The notes under the pieces were generated by a model, which had not been told where the DNA came from, made no database searches, and was given only the letters and a program-made list of their open reading frames with translations. Positions 57,179 through 64,000 of a stretch of 64,000 nt of DNA are shown here, piece by piece. Source of the stretch: Pseudomonas agarici (GTDB taxonomy: Bacteria > Pseudomonadota > Gammaproteobacteria > Pseudomonadales > Pseudomonadaceae); assembly GCF_900109755.1 (NCBI RefSeq), contig NZ_FOAR01000004.1, forward strand, positions 38,259 to 102,258. The letters are read 5' to 3'. Numbering within the stretch: the first letter of the stretch is position 1; each line of letters begins with the position of its first letter. The position numbers and the translations under genes were made by a program.

Positions 57179-57264
57179 ATTGGAGATCTCCGGCGTGAGA
57201 GCGGTCAATCAACCGGATTAAGTATCCGGTTGATTGATGCATTACAGCGGGTGTAGGGACGAGG

Positions 57265-58038
57265 TCAGGCGCAGGAACGCGAATTCGCTTCGAGATTTAC
57301 CAAGCACGCGCACTGATCCCAGAAACGATGCCAGAAATCGATGCCTTGGTCGAAAGACACGCGAAACTCTTCGCGAGCTCTTTCGGTCTTGCAAAAGCGC
57401 AGGAAGTTCGCAATAGAGTGACGGATGTGCTCCGCCTCATCGGCACGGTGTATCTTGAAAAACGGCGTAGCGGCCAACGCTAACTCGCTCGCCTCGTCAT
57501 AGCAAAGGCTCTGAAACAAAGCCTCAATATTCTCTTCTGCGAAGATCTCAAAACTCAGCAGAAGACCGACAATTCCGTACTGGCTCTTTGTGCCAACCAG
57601 CGTCTCGTCCAATACCTTGAGAATCTCCTTGATCGAAGATGGAGACGAACTTGACGCGAGCCTTATGCCTGCCTTATCTAAGGCTTCCAAGAACAACTTC
57701 GAATGAATATAGTTCTTGTCATTACCACCCAGCTCATCATAGGCGATCTGGATCAGATGATGCTGCCGCTCAGGGTCGTCAGTCTGCGCCACCGCTTTAG
57801 TGATAAAGGTCGGCACATATCGAGTGAAATCGTACCAAGCGGCAGCCATTGTCTCTGCCGCCATAAGCGAGCGATGGACATTCAATATCGCTTGAATATT
57901 GGTAAACACATTGCGCTTTTCTGCTTCTGTCATGAAGTACTTGGTCCAGAAAATCACTTCCGGATGATCATGCGCATAGGTGCTCTCCGGAATTAAGTAA
58001 CGCGGATGGGCCACTATATCATTATGGTTCTCATTCAT
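57265..58038 (-). CDS. haem-oxygenase-like diiron protein (HDO)
   Basis: This 257-residue all-helical protein fits the haem-oxygenase-like diiron oxidase/oxygenase family. Ligand spacing is right: Glu102 (DELGGND) and His112 (IHSKLF) ten apart, Glu164-168 in SFEIFAEENIEALF, then His197, Glu201, His204 (FFKIHRADEAEHIRHS). The fifth ligand is Glu where Asp is usual. Relatives include UndA, BesC and SznF, which carry out oxidative lyase or N-oxygenation reactions on small molecules. It is the second gene of the cluster. The substrate is probably amino-acid-derived. Confidence 0.82.
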   Translation of the reverse strand: MNENHNDIVAHPRYLIPESTYAHDHPEVIFWTKYFMTEAEKRNVFTNIQAILNVHRSLMAAETMAAAWYDFTRYVPTFITKAVAQTDDPERQHHLIQIAYDELGGNDKNYIHSKLFLEALDKAGIRLASSSSPSSIKEILKVLDETLVGTKSQYGIVGLLLSFEIFAEENIEALFQSLCYDEASELALAATPFFKIHRADEAEHIRHSIANFLRFCKTERAREEFRVSFDQGIDFWHRFWDQCACLVNLEANSRSCA

Positions 58039-58086
58039 ATTGCATCTCCGTTGCAGATAGTAGGCTGATGACGTAGAGCATTTAGC

Positions 58087-58500
58087 TCAGCGTAGAAGGC
58101 CCAGGTTGCCAGTAAGTTTTGTTACCAACTTCTTGTTACCGATGATCCCAAGTCCTTGGTACTGAATTGCGTCATCTGGCCCATGTGCTAGGACTTCGGC
58201 ATACTCCTCGTAAGAGCGAGTTGTACGAGTTGCACTGATGAGATCAACGACCATTAGCTCCGGCTCTAACTCGCGCAGCTGTTCCCGCATTTCCTTGAGT
58301 AGCTCTGGCGAGCCTTTTAGGATCGGCAATGCGATCGTAGTGATGCCACCGTGTACATGTCCCTGCCAGTCAATAAGGCTTCCGCCCACCATCTGCGGGT
58401 AAAGCTTTCCAAAGCTGGCAGCGATAACTGCGGCAGTATTAGCGATGACCCCAAGTGGCAACGTTTCGTCGATGATAATGACGCACTTTTTATCGAGCAT
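58087..58500 (-). CDS. DUF2000-family protein
   Basis: This 137-residue protein matches DUF2000: CVIIIDETLPLGVIANTAAV at the N-terminus, GGSLIDWQGHVHGGITTIAL, then PELMVVDLISATRTTRSYEE and the C-terminal LGIIGNKKLVTKLTGNLGLL. The family has a peptidyl-tRNA hydrolase-2-like fold and unknown function. GAGGAAAA precedes ATG 58500. It is first in the cluster, 48 bases upstream of the HDO gene. Confidence 0.8.
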   Translation of the reverse strand: MLDKKCVIIIDETLPLGVIANTAAVIAASFGKLYPQMVGGSLIDWQGHVHGGITTIALPILKGSPELLKEMREQLRELEPELMVVDLISATRTTRSYEEYAEVLAHGPDDAIQYQGLGIIGNKKLVTKLTGNLGLLR

Positions 58501-58514
58501 GCATTTTCCTCACG

Positions 58515-58529
58515 AAATCGTATCGATTT
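58515..58529. promoter_or_regulatory. candidate operator before DUF2000 gene
   Basis: AAATCG-TAT-CGATTT is a perfect dyad (six-base arms, three-base spacer) about 15 bases upstream of the ATG 58500, near the start of the cluster. Possible binding site for a regulator, or a leader hairpin. Confidence 0.4.
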
Positions 58530-58631
58530 TTATCGTCGGGATCGTATTTGAGCCGCCGACAGTTCAGAACTCTACAGGGGAAAGCGCCGCAGATTAATGG
58601 GGTATTATTTAAAGATACTTTTGATTTTTAC

Positions 58632-58937
58632 TTATACGTACATGTACCAATGAGCCGGGCGGATCCTGGATTTTTGGGCAATCCGGGTTTCCAGCTCCCG
58701 GATTTTCTGCTGCTCGGGCGTCAGGGCTTTGCTCTGAGGGGTTACGCCATTACGTTCCTGCTGAAGCTGATGGACCCAGCGACGCAGCGCAGACTCGACA
58801 ACGCCCAGCGAGCGGGAGGCGTCAATGTGGCTATAGCCTTGATCGAGCACGAGACCTGCGGCCTCGCGGTTGAATTCAGCGAAAAAGGTACGGCTGTTAT
58901 CGCTGATGCAGAATTGACCCATCGGGGATGCAGACAA
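58632..58937 (-). pseudogene. IS3-family orfA fragment
   Basis: The minus-strand frame encodes FFAEFNREAAGLVLDQGYSH, then SLGVVESALRRWVHQLQQER and ALTPEQQKIRELETRI, the HTH and start of the leucine zipper of IS3-type OrfA. It has no proper start, is cut after the zipper, and its 5' end adjoins the left end of the neighbouring IS. It is a relic of an earlier, different IS3 element. Confidence 0.75.
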
Positions 58938-60530
58938 AAACTTGGACTAGTTATGCCGCGAAGCCCAGGCTCTCATGATACTCAACGGGACTGAGAGCGC
59001 CGAGGGAAATCTTAATGCGTTTCTCGTTGTACCAGCGGATGTATGAGTCAAGGGCTTGAATGAACTGCTCGATGCTCGTTGACTGCCAGTTGCGAGGATA
59101 GAACAGCTCCGTTTTCAGCCGGCCGAAGAAGCCTTCACAAGCCGCGTTATCAGGTGAGCAGCCCTTGCGCGACATCGACCGAATCAGCTTCGCATCAGCG
59201 ATGCGAGATAACCAGCCGGGCCAGCGGTAGTGCGCGCCACGATCGGAGTGAACCACAGGCCGTTTATCGATGCCGGCCACCGTTTCGACAGCGGCATCCA
59301 GCATCGTGTTCACGAGCTCGGCGTCGGGACGCGTGCCGATCGACCAACTGATAACCTTCCCATCGAAGCAGTCGATGACTGGAGACAGGTACACCTTGCC
59401 GGCCGGGATCTGGAACTCCGAGATGTCAGTCAGCCATTTCTCATTCGGAGCAACAGCTGTGAAGTCCCGGTTGACGAGATCTTCCGGCGCGGGACTGATC
59501 TCCCCGAGGTAGGAACCGTATCGACGCCGTTTTGGCTTGGCGACGACCAGGCACTCCTGCTTCATCAAACGCTGCACCACCTTCTCTGACAAACGCACGC
59601 GCTGCCGGCTCAGCGAAGCCCTCATCCGTCGGTAGCCATAGCAGCGATGATTGCGCTCGAAGATGTCTGCCATGGCACGACGCACTTCGGTGTATTTTTC
59701 CGCCACCTGCATTCGGGCTCGATGGTAGAAATAGGAACTTCGGGCCAAGCCCAGCGCTTCAAGCAACTCTGACAAGGAGTATGTCTGCCTCAGGGCATCA
59801 GCCAGCAATGTCTTCTCCCGGTTGGTCAGTATCTGCTGGTGGATGCCCGTATCTTTTTTTATGAGTTCATTCGCCTTCATCAACAGGTCGTGTTCAAGCT
59901 GCAGACGGCGCACGTCGAGCCTGAGAGATTCGAGTTGTCGTTCCAACTCTTCTCGCTCCGATGACGATGGGGCGTCTAGTCGGCGTTTCATGGATGCAGA
60001 TACCTCTGGGCCGAGTAGCTGGTTTTTCCAGTTGTACAAGGTCGGCCTACATACGCCTAGTTTTTCAGCCAGGGCTTTCGCACTTTCTTTTCGCGTGCAC
60101 AGCGCGATGACCGCTGCATGCTTCATCGCTGGCGGGCGGGCCAACCCGTCAGATCGGCCAACGACACGCGTATGCAACTCGGGGTGCAATTCGTAAATCC
60201 AGGCACGCAACGAATCCCGTGCCGGGTAGCCCAGCGCCGTGACGGTAGCGGCGATGCTGCGACCGTGTTCGAGATAGTACTCGACAGCCTTTTCCCTTTG
60301 GGCCAATGAGTACTTCGACTTCGAGGTCTTGTAGCCACGCGCCAGGTCGAGGCATCGCTCATACTCTGCATGCCAGCTCTTTAAAGAGTTCTTCGTCGGG
60401 TAGCCCAGCTGACGAATCGTCACCCCGATGCGTTTACCCACTTTTATGTAGAGTTCGACCGCTCGGATGCGGTCTTCGTATGAATACATGAACTACCTCC
60501 AGGTAGTCCAAGTTTTCCGCCGCATCCCCA
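58923..60530. mobile_element. IS3-family insertion sequence
   Basis: Inverted ends match: left ggggatgc...aaacttggacta (58924-58949) and right tagtccaagtttt...gcatcccc (60504-60529). They enclose a complete transposase gene on the minus strand. The right end finishes CCCCA; the left has C at the corresponding T position. No clear target duplication is seen. It lies just upstream of the accessory cluster's promoter, separated by the older orfA fragment. Confidence 0.85.
58951..60489 (-). CDS. IS3-family transposase (single-frame)
   Basis: This 512-residue transposase has two N-terminal HTH units in tandem (RIRAVELYIKVGKRIGVTIR; KYSLAQREKAVEYYLEHGRS), a third HTH/leucine region, HTH_21 (HRCYGYRRMRASLSRQRVRL) and an integrase core with catalytic D in WLTDISEF, D in VVHSDRGAHY and E in ACEGFFGRLKTE. 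OrfA and OrfB are fused in one frame, so no programmed frameshift is needed. GGAGG before ATG 60489. Appears intact. Confidence 0.92.
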   Translation of the reverse strand: MYSYEDRIRAVELYIKVGKRIGVTIRQLGYPTKNSLKSWHAEYERCLDLARGYKTSKSKYSLAQREKAVEYYLEHGRSIAATVTALGYPARDSLRAWIYELHPELHTRVVGRSDGLARPPAMKHAAVIALCTRKESAKALAEKLGVCRPTLYNWKNQLLGPEVSASMKRRLDAPSSSEREELERQLESLRLDVRRLQLEHDLLMKANELIKKDTGIHQQILTNREKTLLADALRQTYSLSELLEALGLARSSYFYHRARMQVAEKYTEVRRAMADIFERNHRCYGYRRMRASLSRQRVRLSEKVVQRLMKQECLVVAKPKRRRYGSYLGEISPAPEDLVNRDFTAVAPNEKWLTDISEFQIPAGKVYLSPVIDCFDGKVISWSIGTRPDAELVNTMLDAAVETVAGIDKRPVVHSDRGAHYRWPGWLSRIADAKLIRSMSRKGCSPDNAACEGFFGRLKTELFYPRNWQSTSIEQFIQALDSYIRWYNEKRIKISLGALSPVEYHESLGFAA

Positions 60531-60567
60531 GCTTAGCTATTTAATCAAAAATACACAACTCACCCGA

Positions 60568-60876
60568 CTACCAATCACCACGCCACTCCTCAGCAAACTC
60601 ACTTTCTCGAGTCAAACCTACCAATTCGCCCAGTCGATAAATAACATCCAACAATGACTCCCGCTCCACTGTTTCAATGTCTTCCTCGAAAGAGTTTAGC
60701 CTGACTATGCAGCGTTTAAACATGGGGAGTGCGCCTTTGCCGAAGCTTGAGCATGGCAAAGCTTCAAGATTTCGTACCAACTCCGATATTACCGGCCTAA
60801 TCCTCTTCAGGACCTCCTCGTCCCCATCCAGCAGATCTAGCTGTCGATGTAAAGCAGCTGCGTCTATAGCGTCCAT
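60568..60876 (-). CDS. small helical protein after toxin module
   Basis: This protein of about 102 residues is helical and acidic (LHRQLDLLDGDEEVLKRIRP; CIVRLNSFEEDIETVERESL). GGAG lies seven bases before ATG 60876. It follows the presumed immunity gene by 20 bases. It could be a second immunity protein. Family not recognised. Confidence 0.6.
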   Translation of the reverse strand: MDAIDAAALHRQLDLLDGDEEVLKRIRPVISELVRNLEALPCSSFGKGALPMFKRCIVRLNSFEEDIETVERESLLDVIYRLGELVGLTRESEFAEEWRGDW

Positions 60877-60896
60877 GGGAAATCTCCTTGAAATGC

Positions 60897-61436
60897 TCAA
60901 CGTGACGGTTGCGGCGGTTTGATATCAGAAAACAGAAACACCTTGGTCTCATCCCAGTTAACACCAGTTTCATAATAAACCTTTAATCTGTTTAAAACTC
61001 TTTCAGGGCTTCCAGCCATCCCACATGACTCATAGTCATAAATTAACTGTAAATCCTTATCTATTGTTAGCGAGGACTGCACCGTCTCAGCACCAATATT
61101 AGTATATCCATCAGCAAGGTCAATCAAGTTGGCTCCATTATTGCCGGACGCACCAAAAACCGGAGACAACATCCGCCTTCTTATTGGACGACTGTTAACT
61201 ACAACATCACTAGACATCTGCCCCGAAAATATACCTTTGAGGTTTTTTGTAGATACAAAAATACAAAAAATTATTTTCTCTTTGTTTAAATCTACCTCGC
61301 CCCAATTTTCATTACTTCTGAACACATCAAAGAACTCCATCAGATAATTTATTCTCATCTGCGCAAGCGTGAACAAATTGTCGCCGACCTTAACACTGAG
61401 AACCTGGTTCTCTTCCCACTTTAAACTTTTCAACAT
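60897..61436 (-). CDS. probable immunity protein for displaced Rhs tip
   Basis: This 179-residue protein begins MLKSLKWEENQVLSVKVGDN then LFTLAQM, in the style of Imm26-like proteins. It overlaps the end of the Rhs tip gene by seven bases, the usual tight toxin-immunity coupling. I infer immunity from that position. AT-rich compared with the core genome. Confidence 0.6.
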   Translation of the reverse strand: MLKSLKWEENQVLSVKVGDNLFTLAQMRINYLMEFFDVFRSNENWGEVDLNKEKIIFCIFVSTKNLKGIFSGQMSSDVVVNSRPIRRRMLSPVFGASGNNGANLIDLADGYTNIGAETVQSSLTIDKDLQLIYDYESCGMAGSPERVLNRLKVYYETGVNWDETKVFLFSDIKPPQPSR

Positions 61437-63028
61437 GCTACTCCTTTGGTACCACTAGATTTAGCCCCACCTGCTCTATTCTCATCAGCCGCGGCAAGGT
61501 ATCTATCTCTATTGGGATTGTTCTTGCCTACTGGGTTCTGCTTATTCGAAGTGCCTTCCAAGCCATTCTTATCTTCAAATATCCGTTGTTCTAGGCCACG
61601 AGCAGTATCTTTTCCAGACTGCCCATCCCCAACGAAGATTGGAACCGGGTCATAATCAAAATGTGCAGTGCTGGAATATATATATTCCAATACATCTTGA
61701 GCAGCATGTCCTAAACCTGGCTTGCTCGCATAGCCGATGTAAGGCTTACCATTTTTTATCCCCTCGTAGGTAATGTGGGTAGCGTTCGCAGGATTACCGG
61801 CCCACCCTAGTGGATCGAGCCACCCCAAAGGATTTACGGCATATTGGTACAGGTTGGCACCGCCGAGAATACTTATCGGATCCTGCGTAATAAACCGCCC
61901 AACCTGCGGATCGTAATACCGAAAAGTATTGTAGTGCAGCCCCGTTTCGTCGTCGAAGTACTGCCCCTGAAACCTCAGGTTCTGCTCAACCTCGTTCACC
62001 GCCAGCGTTTCGATGGAACCCCACGCCTTGTACGTCGCCTGCCAGACGATCTGGCCCTCGACATCGGTCATTTCCAACGGCGTACCAATCTGGTCAATAT
62101 GGAAGTAGTAAAGCTTCTGCTCTTCCCCTTCGCTTTGATCAACGCGGGCCAACGGCGCATAGCTGCCCGGCTCGTAGATGTACAGGCTGCTTTGTTGCGG
62201 GCTTTCCTCGCGCAGCATCCTCAGGCCTTGCCAGAGGAAATTCTTGTGCTCGGTTTTGCCGTCTTTTATTGAGGTCTTGCCGATCCGTCGACCAAGGCCG
62301 TCGTAGCGATACGTGCCGATACTTTCAAGCTTGCTGTTAACCAGCGTCTCGGCTTTGACCAGGCGGTTTTCGCAGTCGTAACTGAAGGTCTGCAGGGTGG
62401 TCAGGCCGATGCGTTTCTCGATCAGGTTGCCCCATGGGTCGTAGCTGTATTCCTGATCGCGCCATTGCTTGATGCGGTTGTCTTTGACGTGGTCGAACTG
62501 GCTGGTGTTGAAGTTCAAACGGTTGGCTGCGGCGTCGTAGCGAAATTCTTCGCTGTCGACGAGTTGGCCGGTGTCGCGGCTGTGCAGTTGGCCGTTGGCT
62601 TCATATTCATATTTGATTTCGCCGCGCAGTTTGTCGAGGGTGCGGGTCAGTTCGCCGGCCGGGTCGTATTGGTAGCGGCGATGGATCGGGTTGTAGGCGT
62701 GTTCCACCAGCAGGCTGGTGTTGATGCCGGGGTTGTGCACTCCGGAGAGTTTGTCCATCTGCAGGTTGGAGGCGAACTGCCACGTCTTGCGGTCCATGGC
62801 GTCGTAACCAAAACAACTGGTGAGCTTGCCCTGGGTGCGATAGACCTCGCGGTGCAGGTCGTCGCGTTCCATGTCGCTGATTAACTGCCCGTCGAGGTTC
62901 AACTGGTGCAGGTGACCGCTGCAGTAATACAGGTGATTGAGGTGCTGGCCTGTAGGCAGCGTCAGCGTGGTCAGGTTGCTGAGCGGATCGTAGTCGCAGG
63001 CCTGGGCGCGGTTCGTTAAGCTCCGCGG
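61430..63028 (-). CDS. displaced Rhs C-terminal tip (orphan toxin module)
   Basis: The open frame begins after an in-frame TAG at 63029-63031 and has no ATG at a sensible place. It encodes YD repeats (YDPLSNLTTL; RYQYDPAGELTRTLDK; YDPWGNLIEKR) and the Rhs core end (FRYYDPQVGRFITQDPISIL, then NPLGWLDPLGWAG). The last ~125 residues are a variable toxin domain with KPYIGYASKPG and DTARGLEQRIFEDKNGL, then NKQNPVGKNNPNRDRY. PYIGYAS vaguely suggests a GIY-YIG-type nuclease; not certain. Lacking its N-terminus, it is probably a silent replacement cassette, next to a different toxin entering from the right. Confidence 0.8.
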   Translation of the reverse strand, partial: PRSLTNRAQACDYDPLSNLTTLTLPTGQHLNHLYYCSGHLHQLNLDGQLISDMERDDLHREVYRTQGKLTSCFGYDAMDRKTWQFASNLQMDKLSGVHNPGINTSLLVEHAYNPIHRRYQYDPAGELTRTLDKLRGEIKYEYEANGQLHSRDTGQLVDSEEFRYDAAANRLNFNTSQFDHVKDNRIKQWRDQEYSYDPWGNLIEKRIGLTTLQTFSYDCENRLVKAETLVNSKLESIGTYRYDGLGRRIGKTSIKDGKTEHKNFLWQGLRMLREESPQQSSLYIYEPGSYAPLARVDQSEGEEQKLYYFHIDQIGTPLEMTDVEGQIVWQATYKAWGSIETLAVNEVEQNLRFQGQYFDDETGLHYNTFRYYDPQVGRFITQDPISILGGANLYQYAVNPLGWLDPLGWAGNPANATHITYEGIKNGKPYIGYASKPGLGHAAQDVLEYIYSSTAHFDYDPVPIFVGDGQSGKDTARGLEQRIFEDKNGLEGTSNKQNPVGKNNPNRDRYLAAADENRAGGAKSSGTKGVAC

Positions 63029-63192
63029 CTATAAATTGCTCGCATACCGAGCAAAGACAAAATGGCAAGGTGGTTGAGCCAAAAATTGGCAACCACCGCA
63101 CCCTCTAAATTATTAAAGAACGCTGGCTTACGTTAATGCTGCCAGTATTAAGGATTGGCTGATGCGAAAAATCTTAAGCGCCTCCAACATCC

Positions 63193-63732
63193 TTAAATAC
63201 CACACTCCACCTCCCGAAACTTGAGTCCTTTGAGTCCTTTGGATTCAACAGAATCTTTAAACAACTGATTAACAAACAAGCTCTGCGGGCTTTCAGCGAT
63301 ACGAAATATAGCTTCAGTGCAATCTGCAGAGAGTTTCAGAACCGGTTTGTAAACAACGTATCCGTTTGGCCCCTTATCGTAATCAGATTTTTCGTAGTCA
63401 AAAGCATTTTTCAAAACTGTTGACACGAAAATTGCAACATCATCAGTACGAGGGCTAGATATTCTCAAGCACGGAAGGTCCTGTAAAAAAATCAGTTCAT
63501 CATAAGCCCTCTTCGACAAAATCAGAACGGGCCTAAAATACGTATAAAAATCTGACGAGGCTTTCTTTTTTTTATCATCAGAATTGTATACAACAGAATA
63601 CAATTCGCTTTCAGGATCTAAGCTAGCTTCTCTAAAAGCAAGTTCCGTGGCAAATTCCTGCAAGCTTTCAACTTGCTCGCCATCAACCAAAGTTTTGTAT
63701 TTGTCATCTTGAGTTATAGTATAGATTTTCAT
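63193..63732 (-). CDS. probable immunity protein for AHH toxin (Imm11/DUF1629-like)
   Basis: This 179-residue protein starts three bases after the AHH toxin stop. MKIYTITQDDKYKTLVDGEQ and YFRPVLILSKRAYDELIFLQ match the pattern of DUF1629/Imm11-type immunity proteins. The final third has LFVNQLFKDSVESKGLKGLK. Position and size support immunity; family assignment is tentative. Confidence 0.65.
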   Translation of the reverse strand: MKIYTITQDDKYKTLVDGEQVESLQEFATELAFREASLDPESELYSVVYNSDDKKKKASSDFYTYFRPVLILSKRAYDELIFLQDLPCLRISSPRTDDVAIFVSTVLKNAFDYEKSDYDKGPNGYVVYKPVLKLSADCTEAIFRIAESPQSLFVNQLFKDSVESKGLKGLKFREVECGI

Positions 63733-63735
63733 ATC

Positions 63736-64000
63736 TCACCCAAATAGCCCGGACCATTGGGCGTCACGAAGACTGGCCAGCAATGTACTCCGAACTTTAT
63801 CAATAGTTTTCAATACCATCGGTTTCCCACCAGCCTTGTCGGCGTTTACTATCAGCTCGTTCACACTTTCAAAGTATGAGTTTGGATGCTTACCGTTGTG
63901 CAATATACCGGGAAGAGCAGGATCAATATTATTTCGATTGGGTAAGAAAACCCCGTTAACTGCATCATCCACATTGATATCATGCTTCGCTAGTACCTTC
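63736..64000 (-). CDS. AHH-nuclease toxin C-terminus, partial
   Basis: The gene enters from the right window edge. The visible frame reads KVLAKHDINVDDAVNGVFLP, then HNGKHPNSYFESVNELI. The AHH-family nuclease (HNH/endonuclease VII superfamily) pattern of a DD-AVNG-FLP strand followed by H--H-SY is clear. AHH domains are toxin tips of Rhs or similar large proteins; the carrier lies outside the window. The probable immunity gene follows directly. Confidence 0.8.
   Translation of the reverse strand, partial: KVLAKHDINVDDAVNGVFLPNRNNIDPALPGILHNGKHPNSYFESVNELIVNADKAGGKPMVLKTIDKVRSTLLASLRDAQWSGLFG

Overview
The window reads as a chromosomal segment of a Pseudomonas of the fluorescens group. It carries the two-subunit pyruvate carboxylase (pycA and oadA/pycB) with its divergent LysR regulator, an RpiR regulator, a GGDEF/EAL protein, uvrD, cardiolipin synthase, cfa and a Zur-type zinc-starvation locus, in an arrangement resembling the P. 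aeruginosa PA5435-PA5443 and PA5534-PA5539 neighbourhoods. This assignment rests on recognised proteins and gene order. No database search was run.

Layout. 1-3.2 kb: the 3' end of a collagen-repeat autotransporter, a repeat-rich gap, and two paralogous small genes made by a local duplication that also copied the last codons of oadA. 3.2-19 kb: core genes (oadA, pycA, pycR, RpiR regulator, GGDEF/EAL protein, uvrD, EamA, Tim44-like, SMI1, CPA2 antiporter, thioesterase) and a pdxY remnant. 19-36.5 kb: metal and membrane genes. These are two COG0523 GTPases, a decayed dksA2, folE2, a zinc-type ABC importer, cls, cfa, and an operon of three SPFH (HflK/HflC-like) membrane proteins plus a P1B-type ATPase. 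Zur-like palindromes lie upstream of the dksA2/zigA-like unit, folE2 and the SPFH operon. 37-44 kb: small accessory enzymes and regulators (GST, hydrolase, lipoprotein, MFS/LysR pair, LysR/SDR pair).

44-60.5 kb is a visibly AT-richer accessory region bounded by decayed genes, IS-end-like repeats and a complete IS3-family element. Its core is a minus-strand cluster of 12 genes (58.5 to 47.0 kb): DUF2000 protein, haem-oxygenase-like diiron protein, ATP-grasp ligase, MFS exporter, 2-oxoglutarate/Fe(II) oxygenase, a five-gene peptide/nickel-type ABC importer, a [2Fe-2S] ferredoxin, a nitroreductase-fold flavoprotein and a LysE exporter, with a convergent LysR gene at the far end. I know of no described pathway with this set. 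It looks like a biosynthesis, export and uptake system for an amino-acid-derived small molecule or metallophore. In this sequence the ATP-grasp gene is split by an 8-bp tandem repeat, so the pathway is either off, phase-variable or recently inactivated.

60.5-64 kb holds polymorphic-toxin modules: the AHH-nuclease tail of a toxin gene entering from the right edge, its likely immunity gene, then a displaced Rhs C-terminal tip without a start, followed by two small genes that probably include its immunity protein.
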